Shown here: positions 55,761 to 63,791 of the stretch, in pieces
Numbering within the stretch: position 1 is the first letter of the stretch
Layout of the letters: every line of letters begins with the position of its first letter
Assembly: GCF_014650055.1 (NCBI RefSeq)
Contig: NZ_BMUF01000017.1
Coordinates: 62,001-126,000 of the forward strand
Direction of reading: 5' to 3'
DNA length: 64,000 bases
Source: Streptomyces malachitofuscus
GTDB taxonomy: Bacteria > Actinomycetota > Actinomycetes > Streptomycetales > Streptomycetaceae
The notes under the pieces: generated by a model
What the model was told of the DNA's origin: nothing
Seen by the model: the letters and a program-made list of their open reading frames with translations, nothing else
Databases searched by the model: none
Translations under genes and position numbers: made by a program

Positions 55761-57449
55761 TCAGCGCGGACGCAGGCAGACCAGTGCCTCGTCGGTGCCG
55801 ATCACCACCTCCTCGTCGGGGGTGAGAGCCAGGGCGTTGACCGGCAGTCCCGGATGGAAGGCACGCGTCTCGCCCGTGCCGGGCCGGTGGTACTGGATCA
55901 GACCGTCCGCCCAGCCGACCACCAGTGCCGGCCCCGAGGAGGTGAGAGCACAGCCGAGTGCGACCACGGGGCAGGGGCGTTCGGCGACGGGCTCGGACAA
56001 CGGCTCGCGGCCGGGCGCCCACATCCGGACCCGGCCGTCGACGCCACCGCTGTACACCAGCGGCGTCACTTGCCCGCCGTCCCCGACCGGGACGTCGGCC
56101 ATGCCCAGGGCGACGACCCGTCCTCGGTGGAGGACGGCGGTGTGCGGGCCCGGCGTACCCTCGTCGAGCGGGACAACGTGCACCGCGCCGTCATCGTCAC
56201 CGGCGGCCGCCGCCCGACCCGACGCCGCGAGCGCGGACCCCGGGACGTCCGCCAGCCGGGCCGTGAGTGCACGGGCGGCCGTCTCGCCCGGGGCGGGATC
56301 GTCCCCGAGCAGTGCGGTCAGGCCGGAAGCGCGCCGAGCGGTCGGCAACCGGCGCGTGTGCAACCGCCCTTGGCCGTCGAGCGCCCACACGGTGCCGTCG
56401 GGGAGCGCGCACAGAGCGGTGACATCGGGCACCGGATGGGACAGACGACCGGTGGCGGCCGCGTCGGCGAGCGCACCGGCCCGCAGGACCCCTTGGTGAT
56501 CGGCCACCAGGAAGCGGCCCTCCAGCGGGCCGGAACCCGCGGTCAGAGCGAGGGCGGGGCCCGGCCAGGGTGGAGTGACGTCCCCGCGCACCCGGGACCA
56601 GACCGCTTCCCAGGGCGAGCCGGCCGAGAGCCTGGCCAGCGCGGGCCTCAACCGCGGGTCGGCGCCGTCACCGAGAGCGGTCAGCAACACGAGGGCACGC
56701 TCGGCGGGGGACTGGTCGCGCATGAGCGACTGCCCGGCCCGCAGCCACGCCCCCCGCAGGTCCACGTACCTGCCCGCGCCTGCCTCGTACGCGGCGGTGA
56801 CCCGCACCGGGTCCGCCGCGCAGACGACGGCCGGGTCGTCCAGGTCCAGCGGGGCTGTGTCCGGGCCGTCCGGATCCCGGTCGGCCGGGCGACGAACCGG
56901 GGCGCGCCGCGCGGCACGCCACGCGGCCCGGCGGACCGGATCGGTCCAGCGGTCCTCGTCGAGGTCCAGCACCGCGGGCGCGCAGCCGGCGAGCAGAGCC
57001 ATCGCCTCATGACCGGTGCGCGCCTCCACGACCAGACGTACGTGCTCCAGCCTGGCCAGGTCACCGGCCAGCCCGGCCACGGCCCCGACGTCCGCGGCAG
57101 CGTGCAGATCGGGCAGCACGCCGACGGTACGACGCCCGTCGGCGGCCAGAGCCGCGAGCAGTTCCCCCGGCGCCCGGGCCACCACGCCGAGCTGTTCGGC
57201 CAGCGTCCACGTCGTACCCTGCATCCCCTGCCCCGCCAGGGGCACGAATGCGTGCACCCGCCGCACCGGTGCGGTCGCCGGGCGGGTTCCGTGCGCCACC
57301 AGCCAGGCGAGCAGCGCGGACTTCCCGCATCCCGCGCCGCCGGAGATCACGCACAGACGGGGCGCCTCCGGGTCCGCCAGCCACGCCAGCAGCGCGGCCG
57401 CGGCCGGCTCCCGGCCCTCCGCCGGCCGCGCCCACGCGTCGTGGCTCAC
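55761..57449 (-). CDS. P-loop NTPase with C-terminal beta-propeller-like repeats
   Basis: A 562-residue protein. The Walker A GGAGCGKS is at residues 37-44, and a domain with HAFVPLAGQG and VRLVVEARTG follows. From about residue 300 there are repeated strand units (VTALCALPDGTVWALDGQG, TPLVYSGGVDGRVRMWAPG, NALALTPDEEVVIGTDEALV) of a WD40-like propeller. The GTG start overlaps the stop of the SUKH/deaminase gene by 4 bp, so the two proteins are made together. The arrangement is like NACHT/STAND sensor proteins. The NTPase domain is short, so the exact clade is unclear. Confidence 0.7.
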   Translation of the reverse strand: MSHDAWARPAEGREPAAAALLAWLADPEAPRLCVISGGAGCGKSALLAWLVAHGTRPATAPVRRVHAFVPLAGQGMQGTTWTLAEQLGVVARAPGELLAALAADGRRTVGVLPDLHAAADVGAVAGLAGDLARLEHVRLVVEARTGHEAMALLAGCAPAVLDLDEDRWTDPVRRAAWRAARRAPVRRPADRDPDGPDTAPLDLDDPAVVCAADPVRVTAAYEAGAGRYVDLRGAWLRAGQSLMRDQSPAERALVLLTALGDGADPRLRPALARLSAGSPWEAVWSRVRGDVTPPWPGPALALTAGSGPLEGRFLVADHQGVLRAGALADAAATGRLSHPVPDVTALCALPDGTVWALDGQGRLHTRRLPTARRASGLTALLGDDPAPGETAARALTARLADVPGSALAASGRAAAAGDDDGAVHVVPLDEGTPGPHTAVLHRGRVVALGMADVPVGDGGQVTPLVYSGGVDGRVRMWAPGREPLSEPVAERPCPVVALGCALTSSGPALVVGWADGLIQYHRPGTGETRAFHPGLPVNALALTPDEEVVIGTDEALVCLRPR

Positions 57450-58324
57450 CTCCGCTCCGCCCGCTCGGCCGCGTACGTGATGAGCTCCTTGATCCCCGTC
57501 TCGCGGGAGGCCGTGTCGGACCCGTAGTCGAAGCTGTGGGTGAACTCGGCGTGCGGAAAGGCCCGGAGCATCCACGCCGCGCAGTAGTGGCCGGGCATCA
57601 TGCACGGTGCCAGCTCGGTGTACACCCGCCGCACCCGCTCCACCGGCACGCCCTCCCGCTGCAGTCTCCGCCAGACGATCTCCTCCGGATGGGCGCGCCC
57701 CGGCCCGGTCGCGCCGGTGGTGATCTGCTTCCGGCCGGCGTCGTCGAGGTACTCGAAAGCGGCCGAGAACGGGAAATTCAGGGTGTGGCGGACGTCGTCG
57801 AGCACGCGCGGCCACCAGCTCTCCCGCTCCTCGAACGCCGCCGCGTCGATCCTCCGCAGATCCTCGTTCAGCTCGCGGAAGGCCGCGGCGGCCTCCGGCA
57901 GATCCGAGGACGCCGCGATCACCGGGAGCACCCGGTCGAGGACGGCCAGGCCTTCGTTGAGCGCGGCGGGGTGCGTGTTCACGAACATGTCGTCCTCCTC
58001 GGCCCCCAGGAACACCGCCTGCACCGCACCGTCCGGCCGCACGCACAGCTGCGCCAGCCCGTCGTCGCCGATCCGGGCCCAGTTCTCCAGCTCCGCGGGC
58101 GGGCGGTCCCGCCCCTGCTGGCCCGCAAACACCCCCAGGGGGAACGCGTCGCCCTCGTCGGAGGCGCGGAAGTACGGTGGCACGTGCACGGGCACGCCGA
58201 CCTCCGTCAGCTGTGTCCGTGCCGTCTCGGGCAGCCGCATCCCGTAGGAGCCGGCCGTATCGAACGGACGCAGACCGTCCCGGCCGAAGTGGGCGAGTGC
58301 CGGATCCGGAGCAGGCGTTGACAT
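57446..58324 (-). CDS. SUKH-4 domain fused to a deaminase domain
   Basis: A 292-residue protein. The first 170 residues resemble a SUKH-4 domain (GVPVHVPPYF, then a strand region with GLAQLCVRPDG and a helix in NEGLAVLDRVLPVIAAS). The last 95 residues contain HPE at 212-214 and C241/C248 in ELAPCMMPGHYC, the HxE...PC...C zinc signature of a nucleic-acid/nucleotide deaminase. A fusion of an immunity-type domain to a toxin-type domain is notable. The ATG has GAGGT upstream. It is translationally coupled to the NTPase/propeller gene, so it is likely its effector. Confidence 0.72.
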   Translation of the reverse strand: MSTPAPDPALAHFGRDGLRPFDTAGSYGMRLPETARTQLTEVGVPVHVPPYFRASDEGDAFPLGVFAGQQGRDRPPAELENWARIGDDGLAQLCVRPDGAVQAVFLGAEEDDMFVNTHPAALNEGLAVLDRVLPVIAASSDLPEAAAAFRELNEDLRRIDAAAFEERESWWPRVLDDVRHTLNFPFSAAFEYLDDAGRKQITTGATGPGRAHPEEIVWRRLQREGVPVERVRRVYTELAPCMMPGHYCAAWMLRAFPHAEFTHSFDYGSDTASRETGIKELITYAAERAERR

Positions 58325-58428
58325 GGGAGTACCTCACGTGACCGACGGGGCGGAAGACATCTCAGACCCTAGGCCGCGGAACCCTCCGGACGCATGGCCC
58401 GTCCCGTGACGCACAGCGGTCGTGGTCG

Positions 58429-58584
58429 GCATCGGGACTCCGTGCGCCGTCCAGATAGCGGACATCGGGCCCGCCTCTTGGTATCGCGTTAACAAGCGAG
58501 TAGCACTGGGAGGATCGGCCGTGCTGTCGTATACGACCGGACGGCCTCTCGCGGTCGGCAACGACGCCGAGCGCACCTCACCGG
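58429..58584. repeat. Fragment resembling the gdhA leader
   Basis: About 156 bases matching 61214-61377, the region directly upstream of gdhA, at an estimated 80 percent by eye. Conserved blocks include ACTCCGTGCG, TCCAGATA(T/G)CGGACA, TTGGTATCGCGTTAACA, AACACTGGGAG-like sequence and CTGTCGTATAC. It ends 4 bases before direct repeat B, so it marks the inner right junction of the island. No gene is present in 58325-58793 apart from these repeats. Confidence 0.8.
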
Positions 58585-58588
58585 CCCC

Positions 58589-58806
58589 GTGCCGGTGTTC
58601 TTCGAGGGCGAGGGCTTCGCCACCGTGATGACCGACGACTTCAAGCGCAAGCCCGCCTTCTACGCCCTGCGGGACACGCTGAAGCAGGCGGCCCGGGAGG
58701 AGGACTGCAAGAAGCACCGGTAGGACCGGCATCCACCCCCGGCCCGGCAGCACGTCACCGTCCGGGGGGCGGCCCCCTCCTGGCCCGCGGGTCTCACACC
58801 TTGCGG
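58589..58806. repeat. Direct repeat B, right boundary of the toxin/NTPase island
   Basis: The second copy of the 217-base sequence at 53313-53529. It contains an orphan 3' fragment of the xylanase gene (to the TAG at 58721-58723) followed by the intact methyltransferase 3' end. The xylanase fragment has no start and cannot be expressed. Distance from copy A is 5276 bases. Confidence 0.9.
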
Positions 58807-59615
58807 GCCACCGCCACATAGGCCCCGCTGTGGACGCCCTCCTGCCCGGGAACGGGTTCTCCCAGTTCCGGGTGCCACTCCTCGGCCGCCACGATGCCGG
58901 GAGCGACGATCTCCAGCCCCTCGAAGAACCGGGCGAACCGCTCCCTGCCGCGCATGTCCATGGTGAGCCCGCCCGCCCGGTAGAGGTCGATCACCTTCCG
59001 CGAGGCCTCCTCCGGGTGGAAGTCCGGGGTCAGATGGGACATGACCAGATAACTGCCCGGCGCCAGCGACTCCTTGAGCCGGTCCACCAGCTCGTACGCC
59101 CCGTCCTCGTCGCCGATGAAGTGCAGCAGCGCGATCAGGGACAGCGCGACCGGCCGCTCCAGGTCCAGCGTCTTGCGGGCGCGCTCGACGATGACGTCGG
59201 TGTCCCGCGCGTCCGCCTGCACGTAGTCGACGGCCCCCTCCGGGGTGCCCCGCAGCAGCGCCTCGGCGTGGACGAGCACGATCGGGTCGTTGTCGCAGTA
59301 CACGACCCGCGCGTCGGGGGCGATCTCCTGAGCCACCTGGTGCAGGTTCGGCTCCGTCGGGATGCCGGTGCCGATGTCGAGGAACTGGCGCACGCCCTGC
59401 CCGGACAGCCAGCGGGTGGCACGGTGCATGAACGCCCGGTTCATCCGCGCCATGACGGGGATGCCCGGCGCGAACGCCACGAGGTTCCGCCCCAGCTCCT
59501 CGTCCACCGGATAGTTGTCCTTGCCGCCGAGGAACCAGTCGTACGTCCGAGCGGGATGCGGCCTGCTGGTGTCGATCCCCCCGGCGGCCTCCATCCGGGA
59601 ATCCCGCTGCTCCAC
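58794..59615 (-). CDS. DUF574-type SAM-dependent methyltransferase
   Basis: A 273-residue protein of the Methyltransf_19 (DUF574) family, very abundant in Streptomyces. The opening RPHPARTYDWFLGGKDNYPVD is diagnostic. The SAM-binding motif is FLDIGTGIPTEPNLHQVAQ, with the acidic end of strand 2 in VVYCDNDPIVLVHA. The GTG at 59615 is preceded by GGGAGGATCAGG. Its substrate is unknown. The last codons are duplicated at the left edge of the island. Confidence 0.9.
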   Translation of the reverse strand: MEQRDSRMEAAGGIDTSRPHPARTYDWFLGGKDNYPVDEELGRNLVAFAPGIPVMARMNRAFMHRATRWLSGQGVRQFLDIGTGIPTEPNLHQVAQEIAPDARVVYCDNDPIVLVHAEALLRGTPEGAVDYVQADARDTDVIVERARKTLDLERPVALSLIALLHFIGDEDGAYELVDRLKESLAPGSYLVMSHLTPDFHPEEASRKVIDLYRAGGLTMDMRGRERFARFFEGLEIVAPGIVAAEEWHPELGEPVPGQEGVHSGAYVAVARKV

Positions 59616-59709
59616 CCTGATCCTCCCTGCCCCGTAAGCGAGTTACTCCGAGTCGTACCCGGGGCCCACGATATCCACGGCACCCGTCCGGGACGACGCA
59701 CGGGAGGCT

Positions 59710-60501
59710 TCATGCCTGATCGCGACCGGGTCTCGGGGAGACGGTCGACGTACCGCGTCGGGGCTGGAGCGGGCGGAACTTCGTTGTACGGCAGTCACGG
59801 CAGAGCGATTCGGATTCAGGGGCGCGGAAGGCGTGGTCGCAGCCGTCGCAGTTGCGCAGGCGGCGGCGGGTCGGTGGTGGGGGCCCGGGCGGCGTTCGGA
59901 ACGGAGGCGGGGGAGGGAGTTGTGCGGTGAGGCGGTGGGCTAGGAGGGCGGCGGGACGGTGTAGCGGCTCGTCGGGGAGGTCGGTGGTGAGGGCGTGACG
60001 TACGGCGGTGGGGGTGACGTCGCGTTCGAGCCAGGCGATGACTCCGGGGGCGAGGTGTTCGGTGTCGGCGGCGGAGAGCAGGAGGCGTGGGTCGTGTCGG
60101 CGCAGGCCGGTGAGGAGGTCGGTGGCCTGCTGGTGGAGTGCGGTGGCCGCGACGCGGGTGGGTCGGGGGACTTCGGGGAGTGCCTTACGAGGGCGGGGTT
60201 GGGGCCTTCGCGCCGGCGCCGGTCGTGGCTCGGGGCAGCCGACGTCGGCCGGTTCGCGCCGGTGGCCCGGCTGGTTGCAGGAGACGGTGCGGGTGATGAT
60301 GCGGCCGGTGGGGGTGCGGACGCGTTCGCGGCGGAGGTAGCCGTGGGCTTCGAGTTCGCGCAGGGCGGCGGCGATGCGGGTGGGGCCCTCGGGGAAGCGT
60401 GCGGCGAGGGACTTGATGTCGGCGCCGGCGCCGGTGGGCAGCGACTGGATGTGGCAGGTGACGCGATCGGGTCGGATTGGCGTCGGCGGCTGACTGGGCA
60501 C
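59710..60501 (-). CDS. Helix-turn-helix protein with C-terminal zinc-ribbon-like Cys
   Basis: A 263-residue protein. Residues about 15-75 form a winged helix (HIQSLPTGAGADIKSLAARF, then TRIAAALRELEAHGYLRRER and PTGRIITRTVSCNQPG), the pattern of a widespread Streptomyces replication/transcription-like HTH family. The middle is Pro/Arg-rich. The end has CDGCDHAF and LCRDC, a possible zinc ribbon. Relatives usually have about 20-30 more residues before HIQSLP, so the N-terminus may be truncated or the start wrongly placed (GTG 60501). DNA target unknown. Confidence 0.7.
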   Translation of the reverse strand: MPSQPPTPIRPDRVTCHIQSLPTGAGADIKSLAARFPEGPTRIAAALRELEAHGYLRRERVRTPTGRIITRTVSCNQPGHRREPADVGCPEPRPAPARRPQPRPRKALPEVPRPTRVAATALHQQATDLLTGLRRHDPRLLLSAADTEHLAPGVIAWLERDVTPTAVRHALTTDLPDEPLHRPAALLAHRLTAQLPPPPPFRTPPGPPPPTRRRLRNCDGCDHAFRAPESESLCRDCRTTKFRPLQPRRGTSTVSPRPGRDQA

Positions 60502-60760
60502 GCGGGGGCGCGCTAGGGTTTTGGGTATCCATCGGGAAGGTCCTTGCTTCCTTGGTGGTCAGGCCCTCGCATCGGGATTGCCGTCCCGGCGGGGGCCGAA
60601 GTCTTTTTCGGTTGTGTGCGCTGAGCGTAGAGGTGACTGGGGTTCGAAAATCCAGCTGAGCCGGTGATGTTCACCCGCCCGAGTGATCGCGTGCTTCGGG
60701 CAGGAGGGGTGGGGCTTGGTGGGGTTCTTTCCCCTCAAGTCCTTGCTTGGTAAGGCGCCG

Positions 60761-60798
60761 ACGGCACCGGAGCTTCAGATCCCGGGTTCCGGTGCCGT
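60761..60798. repeat. 11-bp inverted repeat
   Basis: ACGGCACCGGA (60761-60771) and TCCGGTGCCGT (60788-60798) pair perfectly with a 16-base spacer. It may be a regulator site or the terminator of a lost gene. Confidence 0.55.
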
Positions 60799-60967
60799 AA
60801 GGCGTAGTTCAGCCCCGACGACCTTGCGCGGAAAGCGGTCCTCGCTCACTCCCCATCAGTGCGCGAGGAGCAGACCGCGACCCGACTCGGTGTCGGGGGT
60901 GGGCGGTTGAAGCTCGGTCAGGCGTTCGCCCCGCGTGTCGGTGACCTCGATACGGAGCGTGTGGTCC

Positions 60968-61030
60968 ACCACGTGGAACGCCTGGTTCAAGAGCAGCTAC
61001 AGCGACGGCTCCGATGGGAACTCCTGCGTG
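60968..61030 (+). pseudogene. Remnant of a DUF397 gene
   Basis: The segment reads WNAWFKSSYSDGSDGNSCVD, close to the W-x-KSSYS...CV core of DUF397 proteins, which in Streptomyces are small partners of XRE-type regulators. The sequence downstream does not give the expected VEVA and RDSK blocks in any frame, so only a core fragment survives. Boundaries are approximate. Confidence 0.45.
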
Positions 61031-61234
61031 GATCGTGGCGTACGCCTCGGAAGGCTGACGCTCCGATGGCGGCCCACCCCGATGTGTGGGCAGTCCCTTT
61101 GTCCAACTCTTCCTTGCAGCGAGTGCGCCGAGCGATGGTAAAACGCTCACCTTGAGGGGTGTTGCGGGGGATATGTTCAGGTATGCCATGAAGATGGACC
61201 ACGGGCCAGTGCCCCATCCGCACTCCGTGCGCGG

Positions 61235-61251
61235 TGTCCAGATATCGGACA
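61235..61251. promoter_or_regulatory. Near-palindrome in the gdhA leader
   Basis: TGTCC-AGATATC-GGACA is nearly symmetrical around GATATC. Its core TCCAGATA(T/G)CGGACA is one of the blocks best conserved in the diverged copy at 58429-58584, which suggests a functional regulator site for gdhA. The binding protein is unknown. Confidence 0.45.
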
Positions 61252-61415
61252 ATCGCGCCCGGCCCTTGGTATCGCGTTAACACAGGAGTAACACTGGGAG
61301 GGTCGGCCGTCCTGTCGTATACAACCGGGGCGGCCGCTGTCCCGCGCGCGGCAACGGCGCCGAGCGCTCATCACCGGTGCTGCCACCGGTGTCAGCCGTG
61401 CCAGAAAGGGACTCC

Positions 61416-62774
61416 GTGACCTCACGACCCGACCCCAAGACCTCCCTCGACCAGCTGCGCGCCGAGGTCGAGCGCCGCAACCCCGCGGAGCCCGAGTTCC
61501 ACCAGGCCGCGCGGGAGGTGCTGGAGACGCTCGCCCCGGTGCTCGCGGCCCGGCCCGAGTACGCGGTGCCCGGGCTCGTGGAGCGGCTCGTGGAGCCGGA
61601 GCGGCAGATCATGTTCCGGGTGCCCTGGCAGGACGACAACGGCCGGGTCCACGTCAACCGGGGTTTCCGGATCGAGTTCAACAGCGCCCTCGGCCCGTAC
61701 AAGGGCGGCCTTCGGTTCCACCCCTCGGTGAACCTCGGGATCATCAAGTTCCTCGGCTTCGAGCAGATCTTCAAGAACGCGCTGACCGGGCTCGGCATCG
61801 GCGGCGGCAAGGGCGGCAGCGACTTCGACCCGCAGGGCCGCAGCGACGCCGAGGTCATGCGCTTCTGCCAGTCCTTCATGACCGAGCTGTACCGGCACAT
61901 CGGTGAGTACACCGACATCCCGGCCGGCGACATCGGCGTCGGCGCCCGCGAGATCGGCTACCTGTTCGGCCAGTACCGGCGGATCACCAACCGCTGGGAG
62001 GGCGGCGTGCTGACCGGCAAGAGCGCCGGCTGGGGCGGCTCGCTGATCCGCCCGGAGGCGACCGGGTACGGCAACGTGCTGTTCGCGGAGGCCATGCTGC
62101 GCGCCCGCGGCGAGGACCTGGAGGGGCAGACCGCGGTCGTCTCCGGCTCCGGCAACGTGGCGATCTACACCATCCAGAAGCTGGCCGCCCTCGGCGCCAA
62201 CCCCGTGACCTGCTCCGACTCCGGCGGCTACGTCGTCGACGAGAAGGGCATCGACCTGGAGCTGCTGCGCCAGATCAAGGAGGTCGAGCGTGGCCGCGTC
62301 AGCACGTACGCCGAGCGCCGCGGCGCCTCCGCGCGGTTCGTGCCCGGCGGGCGGGTGTGGGAGGTCCCGGCGGACGTCGCCCTGCCGTCGGCCACCCAGA
62401 ACGAGCTGAACGCGGACGACGCCGCCGCCCTGATCCGCAACGGCGTCAAGGCGGTCTCCGAGGGCGCGAACATGCCCACCACGCCCGAGGCCGTCGACCT
62501 GCTCCAGCGGGCCGGCGTCGCCTTCGGCCCCGGCAAGGCCGCCAACGCGGGCGGTGTCGCGGTCAGCGCGCTGGAGATGACGCAGAACGCCTCGCGCACC
62601 TCGTGGAAGGCCGACCAGGTCGAGCACGAGCTGGCGCGCATCATGACCGACATCCACACCACCTGTGCCGAGACCGCCGAGCGCTACGGCGCCCCCGGCG
62701 ACTACGTGACCGGCGCGAACATCGCCGGCTTCGAGCGGGTGGCGGACGCGATGCTCGCGCAGGGCGTCATCTGA
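61416..62774 (+). CDS. gdhA: NADP-specific glutamate dehydrogenase
   Basis: A 452-residue hexameric-type enzyme that makes glutamate from 2-oxoglutarate and ammonia. FRIEFNSALGPYKGGLRFHPSV contains the substrate Lys, GGGKGGSDFDP the catalytic Lys and Asp, and SGSGNVAIYTIQKL the dinucleotide-binding loop. The GTG at 61416 gives the start MTSRPD I recall for Streptomyces GdhA; an ATG-like frame from 61377 is also open but less likely. AGAAAGGGA precedes it. Its leader exists a second time at the island boundary. Confidence 0.96.
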   Translation: MTSRPDPKTSLDQLRAEVERRNPAEPEFHQAAREVLETLAPVLAARPEYAVPGLVERLVEPERQIMFRVPWQDDNGRVHVNRGFRIEFNSALGPYKGGLRFHPSVNLGIIKFLGFEQIFKNALTGLGIGGGKGGSDFDPQGRSDAEVMRFCQSFMTELYRHIGEYTDIPAGDIGVGAREIGYLFGQYRRITNRWEGGVLTGKSAGWGGSLIRPEATGYGNVLFAEAMLRARGEDLEGQTAVVSGSGNVAIYTIQKLAALGANPVTCSDSGGYVVDEKGIDLELLRQIKEVERGRVSTYAERRGASARFVPGGRVWEVPADVALPSATQNELNADDAAALIRNGVKAVSEGANMPTTPEAVDLLQRAGVAFGPGKAANAGGVAVSALEMTQNASRTSWKADQVEHELARIMTDIHTTCAETAERYGAPGDYVTGANIAGFERVADAMLAQGVI

Positions 62775-62896
62775 CGCAGCCGCGTCCGTCCGGCGTGCTG
62801 AGGTGACGCCGGGGCAGGGCGTCGTCCGGGCCGGACACCCGGTGGAACGGCGTGGAGGAGCGAGCCCGTCCGGTGCGGGCCTGCCGCATCACGCCG

Positions 62897-63670
62897 TCAC
62901 GGCGTGGGAATCCCGGCCGGACGGGCCGGCCGGCCGAAGCGGGCGGGGACGCCCGGTGAGTACAGCACGCTCACCGGCTCCCCGGCCGGCCGCGGCAGAC
63001 CGGCCGCGGTGACCAGGTTCTCCTCGCACTCCATCAGCTCCGCCCGGTGCAGCGGCCAGCGCGGATGCGCGTTGGGCAGGTACATCGACCGCCCGAAGAA
63101 GACGCCGTGCATGCCCCAGCGCGCGGTGAGGAAGTGCTCCAGCTCGGTCGGCTCCTCGATCGGCGCGCCGCGGCGCACGGTGAGCCGGCCGCCCGCGCCG
63201 CGCGGCCCGGGCCACCGGCGGGAGCCGGTGTACCTGACGGTGTCGCCGTCGAGGTGGTCCACGCTCATCCGGGACCAGACGTACGGCATCCCGAACCCCA
63301 GGCGCCCGACCGCCACCGGGATCAGCCGGGAGGCGTCCAGGGAGAGGAAGACGACCCCGCGCCGCCCGTGCCCGTCCACGGAGTAGAGGCGGACGTTGGT
63401 CTCCGGGAAGTCCCCGAGATACGGAATCCCCGGGAGGCGCAGCCACCCCACCCGGTGCATGCGGAACGCGACGAGTCCGACGTACGTGACCCCGTCCAGC
63501 GTGTCGGGCACGGTGCCCGGCGGCAGCAGACCGGCCACGTCGGCCGGGTCCGCCGCCCAGTGCACGAACGTCAGGTCCAGCCAGGACTGGGTGAGCAGCG
63601 GGCGCGCGATCGGCTCCGGCGGGTCCGGCGTGACGGGCCCCGGGGGCAGCGGCGGCGGTGTCGACGGCAC
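62897..63670 (-). CDS. DUF2071/YqjF-family protein
   Basis: A 257-residue protein of the DUF2071 (YqjF, acetoacetate-decarboxylase-like fold) family. LTQSWLDLTFVHWAADPADVAGLLPPGTVPDTLDG, read in pieces, is the typical opening, with YVGLVAFRM and FPETNVRLYSVDGHGRRGVVFLSLDAS following. The function is unknown. The GTG at 63670 has only a weak ribosome-binding site. It ends on a CACGCCG/CGGCGTG hairpin shared with the gdhA side. Confidence 0.85.
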   Translation of the reverse strand: MPSTPPPLPPGPVTPDPPEPIARPLLTQSWLDLTFVHWAADPADVAGLLPPGTVPDTLDGVTYVGLVAFRMHRVGWLRLPGIPYLGDFPETNVRLYSVDGHGRRGVVFLSLDASRLIPVAVGRLGFGMPYVWSRMSVDHLDGDTVRYTGSRRWPGPRGAGGRLTVRRGAPIEEPTELEHFLTARWGMHGVFFGRSMYLPNAHPRWPLHRAELMECEENLVTAAGLPRPAGEPVSVLYSPGVPARFGRPARPAGIPTP

Positions 63671-63791
63671 CGCGCCAGTATCACGGAGCGCGGAGACCGC
63701 CGTACCGCCTTACGGGTGGACGTGTCGGACAACACGATGTGCCCCACATGGCCCTGGTGACCCCACGGCCCGGCCGGGAAGGGTTGAGGCC

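Larger units (their letters stand above)
60502..61415. other. 914-base stretch without an intact gene
   Basis: Between the HTH gene and gdhA I find no convincing gene. It holds an inverted repeat at 60761-60798, a DUF397-like remnant around 60968-61030, a near-palindrome at 61235-61251, and the gdhA leader from 61214. Several short frames on both strands have no recognisable content. The base composition is slightly less GC-rich from 60590 to 60750, which fits decayed or acquired DNA. Confidence 0.6.

Noticed and set aside
54162..57527. Plus-strand frame of about 1120 codons across the island
   Set aside because: Antisense of the toxin and NTPase genes, which have clear motifs on the minus strand.
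58589..58723. A second xylanase gene
   Set aside because: Only the last 135 bases are present, without start or active site; it is part of the direct repeat.
62868..62930. Long GC palindromes after gdhA as an attachment site
   Set aside because: They are explained as terminator-type hairpins between convergent gdhA and the DUF2071 gene; no repeat of them elsewhere in the window.
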